A stretch of 64,000 bases of DNA from Albifimbria verrucaria (taxonomy: Eukaryota; Ascomycota; Sordariomycetes; Hypocreales; Stachybotryaceae), in contig JAHREC010000013.1 in NCBI GenBank assembly GCA_020081605.1, positions 5,828,001 through 5,892,000 of the forward strand, in the 5' to 3' direction. Every line of letters begins with the position of its first letter. Position 1 is the stretch's first letter. Shown here piece after piece: positions 23,061 through 36,601 of the stretch. The position numbers and the translations under genes were made by a program. The notes beneath the pieces were generated by a model. The model did not search any database. It saw nothing but the letters and a program-made list of their open reading frames with translations, and had not been told where the DNA came from.

Positions 23061-23833
23061 TTACCTGTTGTAGGATCCCTGCTGTCTGAAACCTCTGGTG
23101 CCATCGTCCTCCAGAGACGGCAGCGTCGGGTCATCGTTCAGCAGACCCTTGAAAGGGTCCTCGCCCTCGAGGAGATCCAGCACGCGGCCGTCATCCGTGG
23201 TGAGGCTCCACTCGGTGGTCTCATAGGCGCCGCGGCTCGTGGGCCGCCTGCTGGCGAAGCGCATGGTGCCGCCGCCACGGGTGCCGCGGACGGCGTAGTG
23301 GATGTTGATGCGGCCGGCGACCTGGTTGAGCTCGCCGCGGATCCAGGGATCTTGTTCTTGAAGTAGATCTCGTCGCCGAGGACCTCGCGCGCCTGGGGGA
23401 TGTGCGCAGGGCGTAGAGCGTGCCGGCGACGACAGGCGACGACGACTTCTGGTAGTTGAGGATGCCGACGGAGCAGGCGGCGACGATGGCGAGGAAGATG
23501 GGGAAGGTGCGGCGCCAGCGGAAGATGATCTGATCGACGTCTGTGAGGATGGTATGTCAGCGATGTGAACTTTGAGGTCTTGCTATGGCATGGGCAATGC
23601 TAGTCCCACGAGCCGGAAGCCCGGCAACGAAAACCTCCATGAAACTCCCAATCGCTCCTCCGCATAGCTGAAGCAGCACATCACGGGGCTCATTTACCTG
23701 GTAGCTCGCGATCCGCCCGCCTCGACATGAGCGGTCCGTCACCAGGCTTCGGCGCAGGCGTAATCCAACGCCTCTGCACGGGTCTGGCCCTGAGCGGCAG
23801 AGCCAATGGGCGCCGGGCCATCCGCGACAGCAT
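23061..23833 (-). CDS. coa1: Cytochrome c oxidase assembly factor Coa1
   Basis: About 205 residues, two exons, intron 23541-23697. Exon 1 encodes an Arg-rich presequence (MLSRMARRPLALPLRARPVQ, then RRWITPAPKPGDGPL). Exon 2 starts with VDQIIFRWRR, followed by one transmembrane helix (TFPIFLAIVAACSVGIL) and the intermembrane-space domain with ALRTSPQAREVLGDEIYFK and IRGELNQVAGRINIHYAVRG. This is the Coa1/DUF1783 layout. Coa1 is an inner-membrane protein that, with Mss51, handles newly made Cox1 during complex IV assembly. Two runs are one base short (23395-23399 and 23346-23348). The C-terminal extension, acidic then Gln/Gly-rich, is longer than in yeast Coa1. Confidence 0.87.
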
Positions 23834-24505
23834 GATGCGGGTGTTTATAGTCCCAACCATGGTTGCGGATTTGCTGGTGTTGGGTGTTTTGTCCGCAGAG
23901 ATAAATTTGGGGGTGACGGCTTGGGAGTGGCATCATGTGGGCTGCGATCCGGGATTCGGCCGGCAGTTTCCCGATGCCTCGCCGACGTCGAGCTCCGATG
24001 CTGCAACTACGTGATATTTAAAGAATCGGTGTTATTGTTGCCTGTCCATTTTTAAAATTCGTATTTTTGTTTCTTGACTGGTATGGCATACTGCAGTAGG
24101 ATCATGGGGATGCCGTGGTTTCGTCCTATATATCCCGAGTTGTTGTCGATGCAACTCCTTTACACCATTTTGCACTATCTAGAAGTTTACCCAACACAGA
24201 TGCATGTATTTTTACAATCAAATGCAAAATTTCAGTTTTGGTAATGTTCTTAAAGTTCATGAAATTCATGTTCGAGTTTCCACAATCCCTCAAGCCTGAG
24301 CTGCACAAAGTTTCCCATACACCCTGTTGAGTTGTTGATCTCTCCATGTATAACGGATATAGCTTTAGGCCAGCATGCAAGAGAAATTGTCAAGGTTGTG
24401 TGTTATATAATGTATCTCGCAGCCGCCTTTGCGCATGATTTTGCGCTTCGTTCATTGCATGGTCACCAAGAGACACTCGGCTCACGTGCCGGAGTCACCA
24501 TCGCC
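23834..24505. other. Divergent intergenic region (coa1 / F-box gene)
   Basis: 672 bp holding both upstream regions. AT-rich at 24010-24330, with an E-box CACGTG at 24483-24488 just ahead of the F-box gene ATG. The frame of the F-box gene stays open upstream to 24332, but those residues look non-conserved. Confidence 0.5.
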
Positions 24506-25528
24506 ATGAAGCATTATATCAAGCATCTCATCGGCTTGTTCTGGGGTCAATCCAAGGAACACGACATCCCCAGCAGTCCTCCAGACAAGCTGTGCTTCTT
24601 GGCGTTGCCTCTTGACATTATTCACCTCATTTCAACCCGGCTTGAACTGCACGACAGGTTCTTCCTGTCGCAGACTTGCCGCGCTCTGCGTGTCTTGTTT
24701 CGTGAGAACTGGAAGGAGGTAGATGGTCTCTCATACACAGATAGAATGCGCTTCTGGACGGGACTTGCCTACGTTCTACCCAGGCATTGGGTTTGTAGCG
24801 CCTGCTGTGAGCTTCACCCGATGGACCCTAAGGATACACCACGGCGTCCAGCATATGAGTGCCTCAATAGGCTCAACGAGCCCTTATGCTTTCGCTATCT
24901 TCACCACCACGTTCAGCTCGCATTGAAGATACACCGACTAGGCAGTCACAATCATCAACGGTACTTCAGTGCCCTCATGGCCACCGTGTCGCATCAACAG
25001 GTACGAGGGTGTTTGAAAGCCACTCACACATTCCGGCCTAAGATCGTTCATGAGAGGTTCATCTTGTTTGAGGAATGGACTTTCAAAGTCCCTCCAGGAC
25101 ATGCGGCAATAGCTCCAAGTGACATGCGGCTGATCGTCGTCCGCCACTGCTCGCATCTGCGGCTCCCAGGGCCCTCCACGTCGCCGTTGAGGAGGACACC
25201 AGCTCAGGTCACCCTGGAGCACATGATTGCGCAAGCGTTTGCACAAGAAGGCTTTGAGATCTCGCACTATTGCTACCGGTGCCCCACGGATCTCTCCTTC
25301 TTCGTGGCACGAGGGGCTCGTCAAGTCGTGTTTCGAGCGTGGCGCGACTATGGCCCAGCCAGCAGCCCTATCGATGCGATATGGATGTCGCATGAGAGGA
25401 GAATCAGGATTGGTGGTCAGCCGAAGCCAGATTTAAAGCACGAACCCGGGAGTGTTCGTGCCATGTATCCTGGAGATTCACAAGAGACAAAAACCTGGCT
25501 TCCATCTTGGATGGGACTAGGAGTGTAG
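24506..25528 (+). CDS. F-box domain protein
   Basis: 340 residues from the preferred ATG at 24506 (MKHYIKHLIGLFWGQ, good initiation context); the open frame extends to 24332. No intron and no frame break. The F-box is LCFLALPLDIIHLISTRLEL followed by HDRFFLSQTCRALRVLFREN (about residues 30-72), the Skp1-binding motif of SCF ubiquitin ligases. The rest has scattered Cys pairs (CSACCELHPMD, YCYRCP) and no WD40 or leucine-rich repeats. It resembles the large lineage-specific families of fungal F-box proteins whose targets are unknown. Codon use is less GC-rich than in the neighbouring housekeeping genes, in line with a fast-evolving accessory gene. Substrate cannot be inferred. Confidence 0.83.
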   Translation: MKHYIKHLIGLFWGQSKEHDIPSSPPDKLCFLALPLDIIHLISTRLELHDRFFLSQTCRALRVLFRENWKEVDGLSYTDRMRFWTGLAYVLPRHWVCSACCELHPMDPKDTPRRPAYECLNRLNEPLCFRYLHHHVQLALKIHRLGSHNHQRYFSALMATVSHQQVRGCLKATHTFRPKIVHERFILFEEWTFKVPPGHAAIAPSDMRLIVVRHCSHLRLPGPSTSPLRRTPAQVTLEHMIAQAFAQEGFEISHYCYRCPTDLSFFVARGARQVVFRAWRDYGPASSPIDAIWMSHERRIRIGGQPKPDLKHEPGSVRAMYPGDSQETKTWLPSWMGLGV

Positions 25529-25995
25529 GAGGAAGCTCGTGTTGGGTGCTATGACCGCATTACGTTCAGAGTCTGAGGCGACATAACGGTTGATGAAATG
25601 ATTTTTACTGGAGCATGCCAAAATCCAAATGTGCAGGTGTTGAGACAATCGTGATCCGGCCTTGAAAGAGAGAAGTTGCTAAATCTATCAAACGACGCCG
25701 ATCCTTGGCGTTGAGCTGCAGGTACAGGCACTATGTTTTGTACGGTGCATGGTCCACGGTACATGGTACATGGTGCCTACAGCTGGGAGCTCAGGTCGGG
25801 TACCGTGGGGCAACCCTGGCGTCATACCTCACTTTTATCTTCTTGCATCTCACATGCCACATCTAGTCTACAGCCTTTTCTCTTTTGTTCGCCATAATCC
25901 TGCCAGAATCGTCTCTTCGCAAGATAAACAGGCCCCACTCACCTTTACCAGACGCTGGGTTTCTTTACCCTGTCTGAGCTACCAACCGTACCATC
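25529..25995. other. Intergenic region before small membrane-protein gene
   Basis: 467 bp between same-strand genes. A GGTACATGGT-type imperfect repeat lies at 25744-25775. Otherwise 3' UTR and promoter; no gene seen. Confidence 0.5.
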
Positions 25996-26808
25996 ATGGA
26001 TCAAATGAAAACCGCCACTACTCGTTTGCGACGGACGTTCCAGTACCCTGCCGACGACGACGCCGATTCCACAGACTCGCTGCCCGAAGCACTGGACGAA
26101 GAAGGTGAATATAATACTTTGCGCATTGATCCAAGAGCCTCAAGAGACAATATTCAGGCTCTATTCCTCCAACTCGAGCTCCCGTAGCTTCCCTTTCCTC
26201 CACTTCCACCCTCAAGCTTCCTCCAGGCGCATTACGTATACTTACACAAGCTCTGTTTCACCAGAACAGGAACACCTCATCCAAGAATACGCCGCTCAGA
26301 ATGCCTCCCGCAATGCCCAATTCCGCATTGCTCTCCTAGTCATCCCTCTCCTCGCCACGATCCCATACCTCATCTCGCTCTTCACCCGCCCCGCTGCCGC
26401 CCTTCTCGCCCTCCTCGGCCTGACCTCGCTCCTCTCCACGGCCGTCCTCGTCTACCGCCAGGCCCCTGCCGTTACCGGTATATCCCCGCTCGATGCCTGG
26501 GTCCGTAGCGAGGATGTCGGGCTGGCTATGCGCCAGGAGACTGATCGCCTGCTTCAGCGGGTCGGGCCACTCGTCGTTGCGCAGTCGCCTCTAGATTTAT
26601 ACTTGCCGTACATGAACCTCGCCCTTGCCATCATGCTGGTCTTGATGGGATTGGTAGCGGGACCCCGCACGTCGGCGTTTGGTTTCGTCGGTATGGGGAG
26701 CTGGCCAGCCTTGGTCTACGCCAACAGCCTGATGGCCAAGGCAATGATGGGCAGCGTAGACCCCGAAAGGACTCTCTCAGCGCTCAAGTACCGATACAAG
26801 GGGCTTGA
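25996..26808 (+). CDS. Small multi-pass membrane protein of unknown function
   Basis: About 217 residues, two exons, intron 26105-26264. The N-terminal 60 residues are hydrophilic (MDQMKTATTRLRRTFQYPAD, then an acidic stretch). Four hydrophobic segments follow: RIALLVIPLLATIPYLISLF, AALLALLGLTSLLSTAVLVY, YLPYMNLALAIMLVLMGLV and a weaker one around FGFVGMGSWPALVYA. The uninterrupted frame runs to 27013, but the last 68 residues are poor in protein-like sequence. If the G run 26800-26803 is one base short, as elsewhere in this window, the protein ends KYRYKGA at a TGA at 26806-26808, which I prefer. I believe it is a conserved fungal family but cannot name it or assign a role. Confidence 0.65.
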
Positions 26809-27043
26809 GACACGATGTAATGCTGCAACACGCCTTCACGACACGGTTAGATCTGGTACAGCTTCTATTTATAATTCATCTTGTATTGGAGCGAATATGT
26901 GCTACAGGTATCTTCTTCCTCGACTTATGAATATTCCTCTACACCTGAGGGTGGCTGCCCTCTTTTATTGCCCTACAAGCCTCTTATCTACCCCAAACAC
27001 CACCTCGCCTTGAGTGCTTGCGTTCCCTCCAGTTTTACAAAAT
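26809..27043. other. Convergent intergenic region (membrane protein / PHO81)
   Basis: 235 bp between facing stops if the upstream protein ends at 26808. AT-rich, UTR-like. Confidence 0.45.
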
Positions 27044-30000
27044 CTACATGTCTATTGAATCATTAAATCGTAGGATGCCGTGGCTTCTCAAAACACCATC
27101 CACGCCTTGCGGTGTCCGTGCAAAAGGTTCGGTCATAGGGCTTGCATCAGGTCCATCAAAAGACTTGTCCATAACGAGCGCCAGGCCATGCGACTTGATT
27201 GCGTCAACGAGCGCGGGCACCATGTCCTATCCCTGGTGTTAGTATTTTTGCTTAAACTGCTTACGAAAGGGCACTTCGTTTCCCAAAGTTTTACTTACCA
27301 GTAGGCGGGCAAAGCATATCAATCCCATGAAGTTGTTGCTTTGCGCGATTCTGACCACCTCCTTGATTGAAGCACTGCGGTGTCCGCTTGTTCTGATCGT
27401 GAAAGGCGACGCCATGGAATCAGATTCCCTGCCCAAGTCATTGCACAAGAATACAGGGAAGTTGGGTTGCTTCCAGTTCAATGCTGTGCATAGGCGTGGG
27501 TTGTAGCTGCTGAATACCATGGATCGAACCGCATTGGGAGACTGGGCTCTCTGAGCTCGGGCGTGGTCAAAAACAACGTTAAGAACAGCATCAACGAAAA
27601 CATTGACATCCAAAGTTGGCCCGAGAGCCAGCGCCTTCTCTTCTTCCGTGGTGGGATACAAAACTTGGAGGTTGACGTGGATACCGAGTGGCAGACTTGC
27701 CAGGGCCTCCTCCAAAGTGACGCCTGCCGTAGCCAAAACGTGATAGATCTCTGCGATCTGGTTGGTGGTCTTAGTTGAGAGACCAGCAAGCTCGGCTCTG
27801 CTAGTGCTGTTGGCCGTGATAGTACTGAACTGCTGCGCCGACAACCGACAGATAGGAATGTCGAGACCTCCGCATGGAATCGTCCATCGCGGCCAGACAA
27901 TGGGTACACCGTCGCTGGTATACTGCACAAAGAGTCTAACATAATCCCCTGACAAGCTTGAACCTGTCACGACGGCGCTCATCGGTTGGTTGAACTGGCT
28001 CGTCGCCTTCCAGTACGTTTCGAAATCAGTAATCTCTAGTGGCTGGCCCTTGAAGGGTTTGATGATCTGTGTGTTGAAACTGATCTGACCGATTGCTCTC
28101 AACCGTGGATCGAAGAGCGGTAACGAGCACTTGGAGCTCCACTGCAGCGCCTTGAAAGTGCTTGGAAGTACCACCGTCTTGGCAATAACCTTTGCACCGT
28201 ATGTTGGAAAGACGTCGAAGTCGAGTGAAAAGGAATCGAGGTTGTCTATTTGGAAAGAAACAATGCGAGTGTCTTCTTGAAATGGAAGAATGATATTCTT
28301 GGGAATGAGATCTGATTGCTTGGATGAGATAGTAAGTCTGGCAGCAGGGTACTTTCCATCCTGGAAAAAGACCAATGGCTGCTCATCGGGGTCTTCAAAA
28401 CTGATTTGAATAACTGTCTTCGTATCGAGGAAGTTGTGCCCGTATCGCCGAAGAGGGATGATTGGAGGTGGCAGCTCAAGGATGGGGATCGCATCAGGAT
28501 CCAGGGACATGGGAATAGGAGCGCTGCTGCTGTCCATGGGACCGAGAGATGGTTGAGTCACAAGAGGGCTTGCGCGGAACCGCCTGTTAAAAGGCGTAAG
28601 CAACTTCATGCATTCCAAGTGACCCTCCCAAGCAGCATAATACATTGCCGGGAGGTCCTTCTCGTCCAATATGTTAGGGTCAACGCCAATTTTAAGCAGA
28701 GCCTGAAGGCAGTCAACATTGCCCTCGCTCGCCGCGTGGACAAGAGGTGTCCACCCATACAGCTTGTCAACCTGGTCCATATCTGCGCCAAATTGCTTCA
28801 AGATATGAAGCAACGCCGATGTCTGGCCAGATCTTGCCACCAAGTGTTGAGGATACAGTCCCTCGGCGTCGGGGAGAATCTTGGCTCCATGTTTGAGAAG
28901 CATCTCAACCACAGCTACCGAACCGTGCTCACAAGCCAGGTTGAGCGGAACATGGTCTGATTCGGATACGGGGTCAATACGAGCAGACTTGGCGAGGAGA
29001 TGTTCGATGCAGTCTAGGTGCCCATGTATAATGGAATGGATGAGAGGAGTGAAGTTGTCATGGTCGATCAAGTTGATGGTCTCTGGATTGGCTATAAGAG
29101 AGCAATTATTAGTTTGGTCAACCCGGTTGTGAGGGTTTCCTTACCATTCAGTAGGATATCGAGCATTTGTAAACGACCATGCAAACTTGCGTAGTGTAAA
29201 GGCACTCTCCCATACACATCTGTACGGTCTACTGCAACACCAGCCTTCAACGCCCACTCCAGTACATGGTTCTTTCCATAGATGGCTGCTTGGTGTAAAC
29301 AGTTACGTTCGTTGATGTCATCGTAAGAGTGGAGATCGACAAGACCCGTGTCAAGGAGAACCTGAAGCGATTCTGCAGGAGCTTCGTGTATAGCGGCCAA
29401 GAAGGTGCGCGTGATCCGCTCCATCATAGAGCTGTCACCCGTACTCGCTACATCTGCTGATTGCATCCTTGTCAGCAGGTCGCGAAGTGAAGTCAGGCTT
29501 CCACCAATGACCGTATCAAGCAGCAGAGTATCGGCATCTCCTTCATCGGTCCCAATGAAGTGTTGGCTGGTCACAACATGACCTGAAGACTGGAAGTTAA
29601 CTTGGATTCCGTCAGACCATGCGCCCAATTCTTGAAGACTAGTCGTAGCCTGGTCTGACAACTCGCTTATAACGGTAGCATTGAAGAAGGGTTGCACCTC
29701 AACCGCTCGAGAGAGATAAAGCTCTTTCGTCTTGGACTTCGATGTCTTGTCCCATTTCTTAAGAATCTTTGAGAAAGCCGTGCCATTGATTTCAACAAAT
29801 TGCTGGAGCTTGTTGAGATCCGAAGCGAATTGTTGGAAACCCTCCTCGAGTGTCGTGAACTTGGCTGAACGTCTTGAAATACCCTGCCGAGACTGGAGTA
29901 CCTTCTTCTTGTCGAGCAACGTCTTGAGTCGGATTTGGAGCTGCGTCCTGTATGAGCATGGCGGAACGCATTGTCTAGGTGGAGGTTATTAGATCCAAGT

Positions 30001-30591
30001 GACGTACCTCGGCTTCTTTTGGAGGTAAAACGCGTTCACCTTGTCGAGCTCACGTTCCTGTCGCAGGATTAGTAGGCCATCCAGTGAGTCCATGGTATGT
30101 TCTTGAATTCTCCAACTTACTAATTGGAAGAAAAAGGTCGCCTTGTTGGCTTGAAGAGCGACCTGGGAATCTCCCGATGCGGCTGGACGTTGGGCATCAT
30201 TTTGCGCAGCAAGGGTTAGGGTCGCGGAAAGCTTCTTGATGAGCTACAGGCCAAGCATCAGCGACGATCTTTCCACACAAGAGTTCTGTAAGTGAAGCAT
30301 GTGGCGCGCAGTTGTAATCTATAGCGCACTCGGAGATGGTGTTTCTCTATTCCATTTCTTACAAGGATTGCAGGGGATATGCTAGCGATGGCTGGAAGGA
30401 AAGCAGACGTCGTGATGCAGTACCTTTTTCAGGGCCTTGTAGTTGACGAAACTGGCAGCGTACTCGGGGACCTCAAGCTGGCGCTTCTGTATCTGTTTGC
30501 CAAACTTCCTGTGTTGAAAGGGCAAGGTGAGAAAGAGCTTCAGGTGTGGTGACAAATAGCGAACCTTCGGTCTGCGGAAGGCTACTTACAT
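27044..30591 (-). CDS. nuc-2: SPX-ankyrin phosphate-signalling protein, PHO81 / NUC-2 type
   Basis: About 1010 residues in seven exons. PHO81/NUC-2 inhibits a cyclin-CDK pair under phosphate starvation and so frees the Pho4/NUC-1 activator. The SPX domain is at the N-terminus (MKFGKQIQKRQLEVPEYAAS; inositol-pyrophosphate sensor type, through about residue 190). Six or more ankyrin repeats follow (about 240-520; for example DRTDVYGRVPLHYASLHGR, DHDNFTPLIHSIIHGHLDCI, KLYGWTPLVHAASEGNVDCL). The C-terminal half has the glycerophosphodiester-phosphodiesterase-like region typical of the family, ending FNDSIDM. Introns: 30509-30589, 30244-30423, 30058-30120, 29941-30007, 29092-29144 and 27227-27298. 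The first intron splits the start codon (AT at 30591-30590, G at 30508). One A is missing near 30012, in the exon ending 30008. Confidence 0.93.
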
Positions 30592-32588
30592 GTTGCGGCT
30601 TCAGACCCTGGGGTCAGGCAAAAGGCTGCCGGCAAATATCCAGCCAGGCGCAGGCGCAAGTCGCAAAGCGATAGTATGTAGATAACAGTAAGGTAAGAAT
30701 GCAGCAATAGCTAGAGCAGACCTTAGCGTGGCAGCGTGATGACAAGCTACTCTCTTCACCGAGGCGTGACGCTGTAAGTCTCGGGCAGAATGCTCATAAC
30801 AAGGAGGGGGTTCAGGCTCTCGGATCCGAAAGGTCTGGTGACTGCTGCGCTGTACGCGGGCGGTAGCACTGCAGCAAGGTGAGGCAAGATGTGATTGAAG
30901 GGCCAGGAAGCACGGCGGGCTGACCGGGGCCAGGAGGGTGCAGGTCGAGGAGTGTTGTGGTTGGTATGTGGCCACGGTTAAGGTAGGTATGTGGCCTATA
31001 ACAGGGCAAACTTGAGCCGGTTGCAATGACGTTTTGCTCACTTCCCTGGTCCGAGGCGAGGGGCAACAACCAATCCACAAAGACCGGCAGTTGGAAGCTC
31101 CTAGAGGTGTCTTGGGTGGGTGAAGTGGAATAAGTGAGCGGGCGAGGTTGAAGATGGGATAGGTGATGGACAAGACAATGTTAAGTTCCGGAAGGCCAAT
31201 CAACCCTCGACAACCAGGCGGAATGCTTCTCCCGGGCAGGCACAATCAGGCACACCCAGTTCGCTTCCGAGGCTTGGAAGAATGAAGAGTTGAGGAGCTG
31301 GGCGCCGGGAACTTGGGCGAACGTTGCGCGAGGTTCTCCAAAGGCTGCCTTTTCCGTCCGTCTGCCCCTCCAAGCCCTCCAAGCTACCCAGATTGGGTGG
31401 GTATGTGTTTGCAGGCTGTCCACGGTAATAATAGAGACACCCCAGCACTGCAGATGCACATACGTGAGACAGGGGTGGTGTGGTTGTGGATGGCCTCGCT
31501 TTGGGGAGCGGGGCGTTTTGTTTGCAAAGACCTCGGGATAATAGAGCCCTCAAGAGGTCGCAACCGGGTGGACGAGATGACGGTGATGTTCAGTAATGCA
31601 ATAGGCTATGAGTATGCTTGAATATTAAACTCATCGTGCTCTCGTTTGTCCCGTCGGTTTTTTCATTCAAGCTCAACGTTAGAATTGATGGGTAAAAAGG
31701 CCCCCACTGACATCTGCGACTGCAAACGACGGGACCAATCCGAATATTATCCGACTATCCCACGTGCCCCGCGGCTGGTCCATAGTGGCAGCAAAGGACC
31801 CCCACGACAGCTACTGGATTATCTGCCGGAATCACGGCCGTATGGCTTCCACATATCGTGGGTCTTCCACTAATTGGACTCCCTCAGCTTCTCCAACACA
31901 CGCGGGTCTAGTCCTGTCGAGACTGTGCTCTACCACACCTGTTGGAGTTCATGGCGTCCAGCGGTCCAATCGTTGCGGCGAATCCCACCTCGTGCCTCTT
32001 TCATAGGTGAGGCGCTGGTCGCTGAACGACGAACCTCACATGCATTCACCTGGCCTACCTACGCACATGATTCCCAGGTGAGAGCTGACTATGCATTGAT
32101 TCGGCCCTTGACCTGCAGGCCCCTTCCTTGACTTAGGTAATGCGTGAGGCTCAGGGTTCGGAAAGTCTTGTTGGATTTGTCTCCATGGCTTGGTCTTGAA
32201 CAAGTGTTCCAGGAAGCAGAAACCTTCACCGTGGGTCGTGTGGATCAAGGTCAGTCAATTGAGATTTCCAGATGGTACCCGTGTCATTCATCAACGGCTG
32301 GATCAGTATTGCTTCATCACGGTCGTGAGACAACCCCAGGGCGCTGTTGGTCCGATAAGACAACTATCAGCCGGTTGGGTGTCCTTACATGACGTATGGC
32401 ACAAGGTCAGAGTCACCACATGATACTAACTTGCCAATAAATCGCTTGAACCATCTACTCTTCCAGGCCAACATCATCCCGAGTAACGAAAGGTCGGGCT
32501 AGGATGCTACCAGGGTCCACAAGTTCCGCAAGAAAGGCCGTCACTGCATCCGGTTTCTCTTCTCCTCACCCTAGGTCTGCCTACTAAG
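30592..32588. other. Upstream region of PHO81/NUC-2 gene, no gene seen
   Basis: 2 kb between two minus-strand genes. Short ORFs only, none domain-like. A single CACGTG E-box, the core of Pho4/NUC-1 binding sites, is at 31761-31766, about 1.2 kb upstream of the PHO81/NUC-2 start. One site at that distance is weak evidence of regulation. Confidence 0.5.
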
Positions 32589-34037
32589 TTAGGCCTTCTT
32601 CGTCCCAGACTGTCCATCCTTGGATGAGTCAACCAGACTATCTGCCATGGCCTCGGCGGCCGCCTGCTTGAGCCTCTCGTTGTCGTCCTGCTTGGCGTCC
32701 TTTGGCTTGTCCTTGACGTCCTTCTCGTCCTCACTGTCTCCCAAGCTGAAAGGGTCATTATCAGAGATGGGGTTAGGGTCAACCGACGACAGTGGCTGCC
32801 ACTTGCTCGCCCGCCCGCCCGGCGCCGGGGACGAGTCTTTGGGAGGGACTCTTGGCGAGGAGTCGTACATGTTGATCTCATCAACCTCTTCCCTGAATCC
32901 AACACGTCTGCCATCATTCGGTCTCGGCGATACCGATGGTGGTGGGGGCTTGAAGATGCCAGGGCTCGTTGTCCGGTTTGCTGCCGCTAAAATCAATGTC
33001 AGCGTAAGTTTTGAGTGAATGCCTTGCAATATAGCTTACATCCGTCCGCATTCAACTTAATGCTAGCGAAGTCGTCACCAAGCACCTGTGGATCCGCATC
33101 GTAACGATCGTAGTCGTTGCTCCTTCGGCTTGGCTCCCGGAGCGGCGTTGCTGCTGGCCCTGGGCTTGGCCATGAGAACCATCATCAGGGCCGTCAAATT
33201 CCTCTTCGATTCTCTTTCTCAGGTTTGTGATCCAGCTGTTGACTTTGGTCTGCGTGTCGAGGAAGCCCTTGCGGAGGTTCTCGCGGATGACCGGGAGGTC
33301 ATCGTCGATGAAACTGTGCTCTCGCTCCTCTTCGTCCCAATCCTGTCTGTTTCGGTCATTGCTTTGTCGGTTACCACCCTGCCTGTTACCACCCTGTCTG
33401 TTGGCAGTGCGGTCTTCGTATGCGCCGACATTGTCGTAGTGCTGCGCGAGTTGGCGGGCATAGCGCTCATCTGCTTCCAGCTGTGACAGTTCCGAACGGC
33501 CCTGTGGTCGAGGGGCTGAGGAGGAGCAACCTCCACGGGCTCGCGCTGTGCAGCCTCGGGGTCGGTCATCTCTGCACTCACACGGTTAGATATGGGATAC
33601 GTAGGACGTTCAAGTAAAACACACCAAGCAGGGCGTTGAAGGCAGGCTCGACACGTCCTCCGCTAGCTCTCAGGACAGCCCTGATGACGCTGGCATCAAC
33701 GCCCGGGAAAGCCTCCTTCAATGTGATTTCATTCTTCTGTGCCTCGGTCTGGGGGCGTGGGGGTTTCGGCGGCGCGGCCTCTGTCGACTGTGCTGGTGTA
33801 GATGTGGCAGCTGTCGTGGCTGCTGCCGCCGACGAGGTGTGGGCGTCGTCTGCAATCATGCTGGAGTCCTGAACGTCGTCGTCGTCTAAATCAAGGGGTC
33901 GAGCTGTGGTGGGAGATTCGGGTCCGCTCTCCGTCGTATGCTTCGTCTGTGCAAGCATTGCGCCGTCAGTCTCATGCCCGCAGGGGCACCCACATGGTTT
34001 ATGCAGCTGTACATACCGATTCCGTTGGAGCTGACAT
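32589..34037 (-). CDS. cue5: CUE-domain ubiquitin/Atg8 receptor, Cue5-like
   Basis: About 424 residues, four exons; introns 33947-34016, 33572-33624 and 32987-33039. The start MSAPTES in exon 1 joins TKHTTESGPE in exon 2. A CUE domain (EITLKEAFPGVDASVIRAVL, then the Leu-Leu at the end of the next helix) lies near residues 80-120; CUE domains bind ubiquitin. The middle is charged and Arg/Gln-rich with RQGGNRQGGNRQ repeats. Near residue 356 is SKWQPL, a W-x-x-L Atg8-interacting motif in the position where yeast Cue5 has its own. CUE plus C-terminal AIM makes it a candidate autophagy receptor for ubiquitinated aggregates (established for Cue5, inferred here). Single missing bases near 33508 (C) and 33138 (G). 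Confidence 0.87.
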
Positions 34038-34529
34038 GTTGATGTCGGTTTTGGGAAGTATTAAACCACAAATCAATAGCTTGTTCTAGTCTTTCTCGGG
34101 GTATAAGAGCCGCGGTGGTCTGAAGCTGGGAGTGGGAGGTGACAATGCGCAGAATGTCGGCTGGACCCCAAAACTGGCTTGTGATGCAACTTATGAACGT
34201 ACAGACAACCTAATGCGCGAGGGGATTGACGCAGCCACGACGCTGATGACGTTCCCCACACGTGTGAGTGAGCGCTGGCCGCGCCACATCATTCGCCACA
34301 CGGGCCATCTACTATGTACCTGTCTATTTTCGGTCGCTGGCTATAGGGTAGTCCTGATGCACCAATTTCTCGGAGCTTGGGACGAACAACATTAGGTGAG
34401 GATGTTGCACTCGATACTCATGAACCTGTTCTCATGGGTATTTCTACCTAGGTAGCCTGGCCGACCAGTTTATGCGTGAGCCTTTTCTCGGCCAGGTAGA
34501 CCTTTCACTAGACTGGCCATTGAAGCATC
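34038..34529. promoter_or_regulatory. Divergent promoter region (cue5-like / DHX35)
   Basis: 492 bp between two start codons, hence holding both promoters. No ORF or repeat of note. Confidence 0.45.

Positions 34530-36601
<2,072 letters not shown>

Noticed and set aside
24332..24505. Longer N-terminus for the F-box protein
   Set aside because: The frame is open to 24332, but the extra residues include low-complexity and AT-rich sequence; the ATG at 24506 has better context and is close to the F-box.
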